Below, piece after piece: positions 44,179-52,704 of a stretch of DNA of 64,000 bases (position 1 is its first letter; each line of letters begins with the position of its first letter). Origin of the DNA: Roseburia_C amylophila (lineage in GTDB: Bacteria > Bacillota > Clostridia > Lachnospirales > Lachnospiraceae); NCBI RefSeq assembly GCF_025567465.1, contig NZ_JAOQKI010000012.1, positions 1-64,000 of the forward strand, written 5' to 3'. The notes under the pieces were generated by a model. It made no database searches. It worked only from the letters and a program-made list of their open reading frames with translations, and was not told where the DNA came from. Both the position numbers and the translations under genes were made by a program.

Positions 44179-44871
44179 ATGAAAAGAGGAAAGAAATATT
44201 TAGAAGCTGCAAAATCAATTGATAGAGCAACTTTATATGATCCGGCAGAAGCAATCGGACTTGCAAAGAAAGCAGCCGTTGCAAAATTTGATGAGACTAT
44301 CGAAGTTCACATTCGTACCGGATGTGACGGACGTCACGCAGATCAGCAGATCCGTGGTGCAGTTGTATTACCACACGGAACTGGTAAAGCTGTAAAAGTA
44401 TTAGTATTCGCAAAGGGAACCAAATTAGACGAGGCTCAGGCAGCAGGTGCTGATTTCGTTGGTGGAGAGGAATTGATTCCAAAGATCCAGAACGAAGGAT
44501 GGCTTGACTTCGACGTTGTTGTTGCAACTCCTGATATGATGGGTGTTGTTGGACGTCTTGGTCGTGTACTTGGACCGAAGGGCTTAATGCCAAACCCAAA
44601 AGCTGGAACTGTTACTATGGACGTTACCAAGGCAGTAAACGATATCAAAGCCGGAAAAATCGAGTATAGATTAGACAAAGCAAATATTATCCATGTGCCA
44701 ATTGGAAAAGCATCCTTTAGTGAAGAACAATTAGCGGACAACTTCCAGACTCTTATTGATGCCGTAAACAAAGCAAAACCGGCTACATTAAAAGGTCAGT
44801 ACATGAAGAGCGTTTCTGTAGCTCCTACCATGGGACCGGGTGTAAAAATCAACCCACTGAAGCTTGTTTAG
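44179..44871 (+). CDS. rplA: Ribosomal protein L1
   Basis: This 230-residue protein of standard length binds 23S rRNA at the E-site stalk and can repress its own mRNA. It has IEVHIRTGCDGRHADQQIRG at about 42-61, and PKGLMPNPKAGTVT (about 133-146) is the L1 signature. ACAGGAGG precedes ATG 44179. It ends the L11-L1 unit; a new promoter follows for L10-L12. Confidence 0.97.
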   Translation: MKRGKKYLEAAKSIDRATLYDPAEAIGLAKKAAVAKFDETIEVHIRTGCDGRHADQQIRGAVVLPHGTGKAVKVLVFAKGTKLDEAQAAGADFVGGEELIPKIQNEGWLDFDVVVATPDMMGVVGRLGRVLGPKGLMPNPKAGTVTMDVTKAVNDIKAGKIEYRLDKANIIHVPIGKASFSEEQLADNFQTLIDAVNKAKPATLKGQYMKSVSVAPTMGPGVKINPLKLV

Positions 44872-44880
44872 TTTTTGTTA

Positions 44881-44909
44881 TTGACATCCAAGATATTAAT
44901 TGCTATAAT
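44881..44909 (+). promoter_or_regulatory. Sigma-A promoter of rplJ-rplL
   Basis: TTGACA (44881-44886), a 17-base spacer and TATAAT (44904-44909) form a consensus promoter nine bases after the rplA stop. It should be very strong. Confidence 0.9.
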
Positions 44910-44910
44910 A

Positions 44911-44980
44911 GCAAAGCATATTGCCGAAGACAGTAGGTGCCGTAAGGCGTAACCGTAGAGAACCTACCGAGGAAATGCAG
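44911..44980 (+). ncRNA. L10 ribosomal protein leader
   Basis: The leader contains CCGAAGACAGTAGGTG and the pairing AACCTACCGAGG, the conserved core of the Firmicutes L10 leader. GTAGGT (44933-44938) pairs with ACCTAC (44962-44967). It is expected to bind the L10-L12 complex. Confidence 0.8.
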
Positions 44981-45008
44981 ATACTTATGTATTTGTAAAT
45001 GAGATTTC

Positions 45009-45042
45009 AAATCCTCTCTGTCTTCCACAGAGAGGATTTTTT
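45009..45042 (+). terminator. Attenuator terminator of the rplJ leader
   Basis: A 13-bp stem (45009-45021 with 45027-45039) and a T run stand between the L10 leader and rplJ. It fits control by premature termination when L10 is in excess. Confidence 0.8.
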
Positions 45043-45097
45043 AGGTAATGTACCTGTCTTTCGCAAGATGAAAAATAAAGAAGGAGGTGCACGATTC

Positions 45098-45673
45098 GTG
45101 GCAAAAGTAGAACTTAAACAGCCTATCGTACAGGAAATTTCTGAGCAGATTAAAGATGCACAGTCAGTAGTAGTCGTTGACTACCGTGGACTTACCGTTG
45201 CAGAAGATACTCAGCTGCGTAAGCAGTTAAGAGAAGCTGGTGTTGCTTATAAAGTATATAAGAATACATTAGTTAATTTTGCAATCAAAGGAACTGATTT
45301 CGAAAGCCTTTCCGACGTATTGGAAGGACCAAACGCATTCGCAATTTCAACAACAGATGCAACAGCACCTGCAAGAGTAATTGCTAAATTTGCAAAGACA
45401 GCTCCTGCACTTGAGATTAAAGCCGGCGTAGTAGAAGGAACCTTCTATGATGCAGATGGAATGAAAGCAATCGCTACAATCCCATCCAGAGAAGAATTAC
45501 TTTCCAAATTCCTTGGAAGTATTCAGTCTCCTATTACAAACTTCGCTCGTGTTATTAATCAGATCGCTGAAAAAGGCGGCGCAGCAGACGTAGAAGTTAA
45601 GGCAGAAGAGGCAGCACCTGCAGAAGAAGCTCCAGTAGAAGCTCCTGCAGAGGAAGCTCCAGCAGCAGAATAA
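45098..45673 (+). CDS. rplJ: Ribosomal protein L10
   Basis: This 191-residue L12-stalk base protein has VVVVDYRGLTVAEDTQLRKQ (about 27-46) and YKVYKNTL, which are typical. The C-terminal tail is Ala/Glu/Pro-rich (AEEAAPAEEAPVEAPAEEA), longer than in many relatives. It starts at GTG 45098 with AAGGAGGTG 8 bases upstream. A longer in-frame version would run through the attenuator and is rejected. Confidence 0.95.
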   Translation: MAKVELKQPIVQEISEQIKDAQSVVVVDYRGLTVAEDTQLRKQLREAGVAYKVYKNTLVNFAIKGTDFESLSDVLEGPNAFAISTTDATAPARVIAKFAKTAPALEIKAGVVEGTFYDADGMKAIATIPSREELLSKFLGSIQSPITNFARVINQIAEKGGAADVEVKAEEAAPAEEAPVEAPAEEAPAAE

Positions 45674-45727
45674 TCTGCAAACCAATCAATTTATTGAAAA
45701 CAAAACCAAAAACGGAGGTAAATTAAA

Positions 45728-46102
45728 ATGGCTAAATTAACAACAGCTGAGATGATTGACGCTATCAAAGAGTTAAGCGTATTAGAGTTAAATGAATTAG
45801 TAAAAGCTTGTGAAGAAGAGTTCGGTGTATCCGCAGCAGCAGGCGTTGTAGTTGCAGCAGCAGGTGGAGACGCAGCAGCAGCAGAAGAGAAGACTGAGTT
45901 TGACGTAGAGTTAACAGAAGTTGGACCAAACAAAGTTAAGGTTATCAAAGTAGTTCGTGAAGCTACTGGCTTAGGCTTAAAAGAAGCTAAAGACTTAGTA
46001 GATGGCGCTCCTAAGATCGTTAAAGAGCAGGCTGACAAAGCTACAGCTGATGACATCAAAGCTAAATTAGAAGCTGAAGGTGCTAAAGTAACATTAAAAT
46101 AA
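45728..46102 (+). CDS. rplL: Ribosomal protein L7/L12
   Basis: This 124-residue stalk protein has an N-terminal dimer domain, an Ala-rich hinge (about 36-55) and a C-terminal domain with KVIKVVREATGLGLKEAKDL (about 75-94). It recruits elongation factors. AACGGAGG precedes ATG 45728. A terminator follows, so rpoB is not in the same primary transcript. Confidence 0.97.
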   Translation: MAKLTTAEMIDAIKELSVLELNELVKACEEEFGVSAAAGVVVAAAGGDAAAAEEKTEFDVELTEVGPNKVKVIKVVREATGLGLKEAKDLVDGAPKIVKEQADKATADDIKAKLEAEGAKVTLK

Positions 46103-46135
46103 TTTTTGATTCACAACTGAATTAGAAATGATAGG

Positions 46136-46170
46136 AATCGGATTCATAGAAATATGGATCCGATTTTCTT
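46136..46170 (+). terminator. Terminator after rplL
   Basis: AATCGGATTCATA (46136-46148) pairs with TATGGATCCGATT (46153-46165) with one wobble around GAAA, followed by TTCTT. Confidence 0.8.
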
Positions 46171-46264
46171 GTAGTTTATAGGACTTTAGACCTATTGACG
46201 AAAAAAGGAAATATGTAATAATAGTAGCGTAACTTGAAAACAATATAAGAACAGGAGATTAGTT

Positions 46265-46585
46265 ATGAACACAGGACTTAAGGTATGGCTCTGGATTGTA
46301 TTTGTAATCAATATCATTTCCGGAGTAATGATGATTCCGTTAATGCTCATTCAGCCACTGCTGATTGTCAGCCTCATTGCAGAAGTGCTTATTATCGTAG
46401 GTGCCGGTCTGATTTTGTTTGCACAGAAGAAGGTTGGATTCTATCTGATGATTGCATGTGCAGCAATCGGTCTGGTAATCAACATCTTTGGCGGGGTTGG
46501 AGTCGTAAAAAGTATCATCAGCGCAGTATTGTGCCCATTAATTACATATTTGTTTATGCAGAAAGACTGGGACAGCTTCCAGTAG
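46265..46585 (+). CDS. Small integral membrane protein of unknown function
   Basis: This 106-residue protein has about four hydrophobic helices (approximately 8-28, 33-53, 58-76 and 78-97) and ends in a short polar tail. No family signature is recognised. AACAGGAG precedes ATG 46265. TTGACG at 46195-46200 and TAATAG at 46219-46224 (18 bases apart) may be its promoter. It is flanked by two terminators, so it is a single-gene unit, placed between rplL and rpoB. Confidence 0.7.
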   Translation: MNTGLKVWLWIVFVINIISGVMMIPLMLIQPLLIVSLIAEVLIIVGAGLILFAQKKVGFYLMIACAAIGLVINIFGGVGVVKSIISAVLCPLITYLFMQKDWDSFQ

Positions 46586-46603
46586 AATGAGACATCAACA
46601 AGA

Positions 46604-46642
46604 AGAACCTTCCGGCAGAAATGCTGGAAGGTTCTTTGCTTT
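46604..46642 (+). terminator. Terminator after the small membrane protein
   Basis: AGAACCTTCCGGCA (46604-46617) pairs with TGCTGGAAGGTTCT (46622-46635) with one wobble, followed by TTGCTTT. Confidence 0.75.
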
Positions 46643-46751
46643 ATAGAAAATATTTTTATAAAAGTGATAGATTTAAGACATCAGATTCGTAATAATAAGT
46701 GTAGCTGCAAAAATGCAAACCATGGTGCATGAAGCAAAAGGCAGGATAACA

Positions 46752-47303
46752 ATGAAGATAACAGAGAAGAATTATATTCAGCAATTACAATTGCATAATG
46801 AAGAAGCATTGATTTATGTCATAGATATGTATGGTGGATTGCTTAAGGCGGTCATCCGGAAACACTTATTTACCATGCCACAGAAACAGGAAGAATGCAT
46901 GAACGATGTGCTGCTTTCCATCTGGGAACACGCAGCATCCTTTGATGATGAGAAGAACAGCTTCAAGAACTGGGCGGCAGCCATTGCCCGGTACGAAGCC
47001 ATCGACTATCTTAGGAAATATAAGCGGGACTTGGAACAGCTTTGTATGGATGATGTGACAGCGGCGGAAAATGACAGGATGTTAGAACAACTGATAGAAG
47101 GGGAATTAAGCCGTGAAGTAGAACAATTGCTTTTGTGCCTGAAACCCCTTGACCGGAAAATATTTATGAAATTATTTGTAGAGGAAGAATCTGTAGAGCA
47201 GATAAGCGAAGATACCGGACTTCCGAGAGATGTCATTTACAACCGGGTATCCAGAGGAAAGCGGAAAATGAGAAACATGTATTTGAAACAGAAGGAGGCA
47301 TGA
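46752..47303 (+). CDS. ECF-type sigma factor
   Basis: This 183-residue sigma-70 family protein has region 2 (about 15-85; LHNEEALIYVIDMYGGLLKA, FKNWAAAIARYEAIDYLRK), a linker, and region 4 (about 115-178; CLKPLDRKIFMKLFVEE, RDVIYNRVSRGKRKMR) with the helix-turn-helix. It probably directs a small regulon under control of the adjoining DUF4179 protein, whose gene starts four bases later. I chose ATG 46752, which has AAGGCAGG upstream; an in-frame start at 46713 has none. Confidence 0.88.
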   Translation: MKITEKNYIQQLQLHNEEALIYVIDMYGGLLKAVIRKHLFTMPQKQEECMNDVLLSIWEHAASFDDEKNSFKNWAAAIARYEAIDYLRKYKRDLEQLCMDDVTAAENDRMLEQLIEGELSREVEQLLLCLKPLDRKIFMKLFVEEESVEQISEDTGLPRDVIYNRVSRGKRKMRNMYLKQKEA

Positions 47304-47307
47304 AGAG

Positions 47308-48462
47308 ATGAAAGACGATAAAATCTATGAAATGTTAAATGATGCGGAAATTGATTTGAATGAATATGAAGTAGAAGAGTTATCCTCCGAAGAAAAGGAA
47401 CGGTATAAAACGAGAATCCGGATGGAGGTAAAACGTATGAACATGGAAACAAGGAATAAGAAAAATAAAAATATAAGAAAAATTGCGGCAGGAATGGCAG
47501 CAGCCTGCGCGGTCGCAGTGGGAGTGGCGGGATTTTCTAATTCTGCACTGGCAGACAGCATCTACAGCAACACAATCGGAAAACTGATTGGCGCAACACA
47601 GGGAGATAAAGATGAAAAGGAACTTTCGGATATCTATTCTACCATTGGAAAAGAGTCCACGGAATTGGTTTCGGATGATCAGTGTGTGCTGGAAACAGAC
47701 CGGAGTGGAGTAAAGATAAGCGTTTCGGATGTGTATTGCGATGGTTACCTGCTTTACTACACAACCACCCTTAGCACAGACAATGAAAAACTGAATGAAT
47801 CAGACTGGATTATGGGACCGCAGAGTGATAAGGTGATGGAAAATGTTTCTATCAATGAAACCCTGATTCAGTCGGCAATCGGGCAGCCTTTTGAAAAGGC
47901 AGAGGACGGAAGCTATGTGAAGATGGAACAAATTGATTTATCAACATTGACTGATGAAAATGATAATCCGATTGATATTTCGGGCTTGAAAGATTTTACC
48001 GTAACCTGGAGCATAGACACATTAGAAGGCTATCTTTCCGATGCATGGGATGAAAATGGAGAATATCAGACCACCACAAAAGTAAGCGGAGACTGGCAGC
48101 TCTCCTTCCCGGTGCATGTGGATACTTCCAAGAATGAGACCATCGCAGTAAATAAAGAAGATAATGGTGTTGCAGTAAATCAGGTGATCAAAACCGGTGC
48201 CGTCTTGATCGTTGACATGCAGCTCCCGGATATTACCGGCGTACCGTACAATGACCCATATAATGATCCGGATATATTTATTACCGACGAAGCAGGCAAT
48301 GCAATGTGGTGGTTAGGCGGCCGGTTTACCCCAAATGAGGATGGAAGCCAGAGTGAACGGATTATGCTGCTTTATAATGGAGAGAGTACAATCCATATAT
48401 CCGTAACCAACAAAAATGGTGCAGGTGAAAGTATTGCAGAACTGGATGTGGACTTAAAATAA
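47308..48462 (+). CDS. DUF4179 membrane protein, likely anti-sigma factor
   Basis: This 384-residue protein has a cytoplasmic N-terminus (about 1-55) with acidic helices, one membrane helix (about 57-77; AAGMAAACAVAVGVAGF), and a large external domain of DUF4179 type. Proteins of this build are encoded next to ECF sigma factors and hold them at the membrane until an envelope signal arrives. The signal is unknown. GAAGGAGGC lies before ATG 47308. Confidence 0.82.
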   Translation: MKDDKIYEMLNDAEIDLNEYEVEELSSEEKERYKTRIRMEVKRMNMETRNKKNKNIRKIAAGMAAACAVAVGVAGFSNSALADSIYSNTIGKLIGATQGDKDEKELSDIYSTIGKESTELVSDDQCVLETDRSGVKISVSDVYCDGYLLYYTTTLSTDNEKLNESDWIMGPQSDKVMENVSINETLIQSAIGQPFEKAEDGSYVKMEQIDLSTLTDENDNPIDISGLKDFTVTWSIDTLEGYLSDAWDENGEYQTTTKVSGDWQLSFPVHVDTSKNETIAVNKEDNGVAVNQVIKTGAVLIVDMQLPDITGVPYNDPYNDPDIFITDEAGNAMWWLGGRFTPNEDGSQSERIMLLYNGESTIHISVTNKNGAGESIAELDVDLK

Positions 48463-48516
48463 AACCGGAAGCAATAAAATAGATAATGAAATATGTAATA
48501 GAATAGAAAAATAAAG

Positions 48517-48568
48517 AAAAAAGCAACTATGGGATGCAAAGAAAAAAGCATTTCATGGCTGCTTTTTC
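48517..48568 (+). terminator. Terminator after the sigma/anti-sigma pair
   Basis: AAAAAGCA (48517-48525) and the following CTATGGGATGC pair with GCATTTCATGG and TGCTTTTT up to 48567, with several wobbles. It lies in the 364-base gap before rpoB, otherwise AT-rich and without a gene. Confidence 0.75.
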
Positions 48569-48675
48569 TGATGTTAGGCAGCTATAAAAAACGCAGATGG
48601 CAGGCTGCATCACTGCGAGGATGAAAATTATTCCCCAATATTGAAAAATATATGCATATTGTGCGAAAATAATGC

Positions 48676-48705
48676 TTGACTTTAGAAAACTACTTGTGGT
48701 ATCAT
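48676..48705 (+). promoter_or_regulatory. Sigma-A promoter of rpoB-rpoC
   Basis: TTGACT (48676-48681) and TATCAT (48700-48705) are 18 bases apart. It leaves a leader of about 115 bases before rpoB. Confidence 0.65.
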
Positions 48706-48826
48706 ATACGTTGCACTATTGTGGTGAGGTGGCTTTACTATATCCTTTTTTAGGAAATGAAGCCCAAAGAATATAATTTGCTGAAATTTAGTGGATTGAG
48801 AATAAAAAACGAGAGGTGAAACGTCA

Positions 48827-51800
48827 ATGGAGAAAAACAGAATACGTCCGGTGAAGGCTGGAAAAGGCATACGTATGAGTTACTCAAGACAAAAAGAGGT
48901 ATTGGAAATGCCAAACCTGATTGAGGTCCAGAAGGATTCCTATCAGTGGTTCTTAGACGAGGGCCTGAAAGAAGTGTTTGCAGATATCTCTCCGATTGAG
49001 GATTATAGCGGACATCTTAGCTTGGAATTTGTGGATTTCACATTATGTGAGGATGATGTGAAGTATACAATTCCGGAGTGTAAACAGAGAGACGCAACTT
49101 ATGCAGCTCCTTTGAAGGTAAAAGTCAGACTGTATAACAAAGAAACAGATGAAATTAATGAACATGAGATTTTTATGGGCGATTTACCTCTCATGACAGA
49201 GACAGGAACCTTCGTTATCAATGGAGCAGAGCGTGTTATCGTAAGCCAGTTGGTTCGTTCCCCTGGTATTTACTATGGCATTGCGCATGATAAAGTAGGT
49301 AAGGAACTCTATTCCTGTACCGTAATCCCGAACCGTGGAGCATGGTTAGAGTATGAAACAGACTCTAATGATATTTTCTATGTACGTGTTGACCGTACCA
49401 GAAAAGTGCCAATCACAGTATTACTGCGTGCATTAGGACTGGGAACCAACCAGGAAATTATAGATTTATTTGGCGAAGAGCCAAAGATTTTAGCATCTTT
49501 TGGAAAAGACGTTGCTACAAGCTACGAGGAAGGTCTTCTGGAATTATATAAGAAGATTCGTCCGGGCGAGCCTCTTTCTGTTGACAGTGCAGAGAGCCTG
49601 ATTACCGCAATGTTCTTCGACCCAAGACGTTATGACCTGGCAAAAGTAGGCCGTTATAAATTTAACAAGAAGCTGGCATTTAAGAACCGTTTGCGCGGAA
49701 AAGTGCTGGCTGAAGATGTTGTTCTTGAGACTACCGGAGAGGTAATCGAAAAAGGAACAGAGCTGACCAGAGAGCTTGCAGAAGAGATTCAGAACGCAGC
49801 TGTTCCGGCAGTATATATTGCTACAGAAGAAAGAAATGAAAAAGTTCTTTCTAATATGATGGTAGACCTCACTACCTATGTTGATGTAGTACCGAAGGAA
49901 GTTGGTATTACTGAGCTGGTATATTATCCGGCATTAAAGAAAATCCTGGATGAAAATGAATCCTTGGAAGATATCAAGGAAGCAATTCGTAAAAACGTAT
50001 CTGAACTGGTTCCGAAGCATATCACCAAGGAAGATATTTTCGCATCCATTAACTACAATATGCACTTGGAGTGGGGCATTGGAAATGATGACGATATTGA
50101 CCACTTAGGCAACCGTCGTATCCGTGCGGTAGGTGAGTTATTACAGAACCAGTATAGAATCGGACTTTCCAGAATGGAACGTGTGGTTCGTGAGCGTATG
50201 ACCACCCAGGATCAGGAAGGAATTTCTCCACAGAGCCTGATTAATATCAAACCGGTAACCGCAGCAGTGAAAGAGTTCTTCGGATCTTCCCAGCTGTCGC
50301 AGTTCATGGATCAGAACAACCCGCTGGGTGAGCTGACACATAAGAGACGTTTATCCGCATTAGGACCAGGTGGTTTGTCCAGAGACCGTGCCGGATTCGA
50401 GGTTCGAGACGTACACTACTCCCATTACGGAAGAATGTGCCCTATTGAGACTCCTGAAGGACCGAACATCGGACTTATCAACTCACTGGCATGTTATGCA
50501 AGAATTAACGAATATGGTTTCATTGAGGCACCATATCGTAAGATTGATAAAACAGATCCTAAGAATCCGCGTGTTACAGAAGATGTTGTATACATGACCG
50601 CAGATGAAGAGGATAATTACCATGTAGCACAGGCGAATGAAAAACTGGATGAAGAAGGACATTTCGTAAGAAATTCCGTTTCCGGCCGTTACTTAGACGA
50701 GACACAGGAATATGACAAGCAGATGTTTGATTATATGGACGTATCTCCTAAGATGGTATTCTCTGTTGCTACCGCATTGATTCCGTTCTTGCAGAACGAT
50801 GATGCGAACCGTGCGCTGATGGGATCTAACATGCAGCGTCAGGCAGTACCTCTTCTTACCACAGAAGCTCCTGTAGTAGGAACCGGTATGGAAACCAAGA
50901 CTGCAGTAGACTCCGGTGTATGTGTAGTTGCAAAGAAATCCGGTACTATTGAGAAATCTGAGTCAAACCAGATTACCGTGAAGAATGATGATGGAACAAG
51001 AGACGTATACAAACTGACCAAGTTCTCACGAAGCAACCAGTCCAACTGCTACAACCAGAGACCAATCGTGTTCAAAGGTGATCATGTAGAAGCTGGCGAA
51101 GTAATTGCTGACGGACCATCTACCTCTAATGGTGAGCTTGCTCTTGGAAAGAACCCGTTAATCGGATTCATGACATGGGAAGGTTACAACTACGAGGACG
51201 CTGTTCTTCTGAGTGAAAGATTAGTACAGGATGATGTTTATACATCTGTTCATATTGAAGAGTACGAAGCAGAAGCCCGTGATACTAAATTAGGACCGGA
51301 AGAAATTACAAGAGACGTTCCAGGTGTCGGCGATGATGCATTGAAAGACCTTGACGAAAGAGGAATCATCCGTATCGGTGCAGAAGTTCGTGCCGGTGAT
51401 ATTCTGGTAGGTAAGGTTACTCCAAAGGGAGAGACAGAGCTTACCGCAGAAGAGAGACTGTTACGTGCCATCTTCGGTGAGAAAGCAAGAGAAGTAAGAG
51501 ACACTTCCTTGAAAGTACCACATGGTGAATATGGTATCATTGTAGAGGCGAAAGTATTTACAAGAGAAAATGGTGACGAATTATCCCCTGGTGTAAATCA
51601 GGCAGTTCGTATTTACATTGCGCAGAAGAGAAAAATCTCCGTTGGAGATAAGATGGCTGGACGTCATGGTAACAAGGGTGTTGTTTCCCGTGTACTTCCG
51701 GTAGAAGATATGCCATTCCTGCCGAACGGCCGTCCACTGGATATTGTATTGAACCCATTGGGTGTACCTTCCCGTATGAATATCGGTCAGGTCCTGGAGA

Positions 51801-52684
51801 TTCACTTAAGTCTTGCAGCGAAAGCACTTGGATTTAACATTGAGACTCCTGTATTTGACGGTGCACGAGAGATTGATATTCAGGATACCCTGGAACTGGC
51901 AAATGATTATGTCAACTCCACCTGGGAAGAATTTGAAGCAAAATATAAAGATACATTGCGTGAAGATGTAATGCAGTATCTTTCCGATAACAGAGACCAC
52001 AGAGAATTGTGGAAGGGCGTTCCGATTTCCCGTGACGGAAAGGTTCAGCTTCGTGACGGACGTACCGGAGAAGAATTTGACTCACCGGTTACCATTGGCC
52101 ACATGCATTACCTGAAACTGCATCATCTGGTAGATGATAAGATTCATGCACGTTCTACTGGTCCTTACTCCTTAGTAACACAGCAGCCTCTGGGTGGTAA
52201 AGCTCAGTTTGGTGGACAGCGTTTCGGAGAGATGGAGGTTTGGGCACTGGAAGCTTATGGTGCATCTTACACATTACAGGAGATTCTGACTGTGAAGTCC
52301 GATGACGTGGTTGGCCGTGTGAAGACATACGAAGCAATCATTAAGGGTGACAATATCCCTGAACCGGGAATCCCAGAATCCTTCAAGGTACTTCTCAAAG
52401 AACTTCAGTCCCTTGGTCTTGATGTCAGAGTATTAGACGAAGACCGTAACGAAGTTGAACTGATGGAGACCAGCGAATATGGTAACACAGATTTGAATTC
52501 CATTATCTCGGGCGATAAAGATTTCGCGTTTGAAGACAGCGAGTCCTTCGGAAAGATGGGCTTTACCAAACAGGAATTTGATTCTGAGAGTGGAGAACTC
52601 AACAACGTAGAAGAAGAGGAAGAGGATGATGACGCAGGCTTCGATTTTGACGATGCTGCCGATGAAGTTCTTGACGAAGAATAA
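48827..52684 (+). CDS. rpoB: RNA polymerase beta subunit
   Basis: This 1285-residue catalytic subunit of RNA polymerase has the rifampicin-pocket block FGSSQLSQFMDQNNPLGELT (about 485-504) and the KRRLSALGPGG stretch, with His at the usual position. NPLIGFMTWEGYNYEDA and the C-terminal GGKAQFGGQRFGEMEVWALE are conserved. The last 60 residues are very acidic, as in many Lachnospiraceae. ATG 48827 has GAGAGGTG upstream. rpoC follows after 20 bases. Confidence 0.98.
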   Translation: MEKNRIRPVKAGKGIRMSYSRQKEVLEMPNLIEVQKDSYQWFLDEGLKEVFADISPIEDYSGHLSLEFVDFTLCEDDVKYTIPECKQRDATYAAPLKVKVRLYNKETDEINEHEIFMGDLPLMTETGTFVINGAERVIVSQLVRSPGIYYGIAHDKVGKELYSCTVIPNRGAWLEYETDSNDIFYVRVDRTRKVPITVLLRALGLGTNQEIIDLFGEEPKILASFGKDVATSYEEGLLELYKKIRPGEPLSVDSAESLITAMFFDPRRYDLAKVGRYKFNKKLAFKNRLRGKVLAEDVVLETTGEVIEKGTELTRELAEEIQNAAVPAVYIATEERNEKVLSNMMVDLTTYVDVVPKEVGITELVYYPALKKILDENESLEDIKEAIRKNVSELVPKHITKEDIFASINYNMHLEWGIGNDDDIDHLGNRRIRAVGELLQNQYRIGLSRMERVVRERMTTQDQEGISPQSLINIKPVTAAVKEFFGSSQLSQFMDQNNPLGELTHKRRLSALGPGGLSRDRAGFEVRDVHYSHYGRMCPIETPEGPNIGLINSLACYARINEYGFIEAPYRKIDKTDPKNPRVTEDVVYMTADEEDNYHVAQANEKLDEEGHFVRNSVSGRYLDETQEYDKQMFDYMDVSPKMVFSVATALIPFLQNDDANRALMGSNMQRQAVPLLTTEAPVVGTGMETKTAVDSGVCVVAKKSGTIEKSESNQITVKNDDGTRDVYKLTKFSRSNQSNCYNQRPIVFKGDHVEAGEVIADGPSTSNGELALGKNPLIGFMTWEGYNYEDAVLLSERLVQDDVYTSVHIEEYEAEARDTKLGPEEITRDVPGVGDDALKDLDERGIIRIGAEVRAGDILVGKVTPKGETELTAEERLLRAIFGEKAREVRDTSLKVPHGEYGIIVEAKVFTRENGDELSPGVNQAVRIYIAQKRKISVGDKMAGRHGNKGVVSRVLPVEDMPFLPNGRPLDIVLNPLGVPSRMNIGQVLEIHLSLAAKALGFNIETPVFDGAREIDIQDTLELANDYVNSTWEEFEAKYKDTLREDVMQYLSDNRDHRELWKGVPISRDGKVQLRDGRTGEEFDSPVTIGHMHYLKLHHLVDDKIHARSTGPYSLVTQQPLGGKAQFGGQRFGEMEVWALEAYGASYTLQEILTVKSDDVVGRVKTYEAIIKGDNIPEPGIPESFKVLLKELQSLGLDVRVLDEDRNEVELMETSEYGNTDLNSIISGDKDFAFEDSESFGKMGFTKQEFDSESGELNNVEEEEEDDDAGFDFDDAADEVLDEE

Positions 52685-52704
52685 ATAGGAAGGGAGTGTC
52701 ATTA

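Noticed and set aside
44999..45097. N-terminal extension of L10
   Set aside because: It would translate the attenuator hairpin; the GTG at 45098 has a strong ribosome site and gives the standard L10 start.
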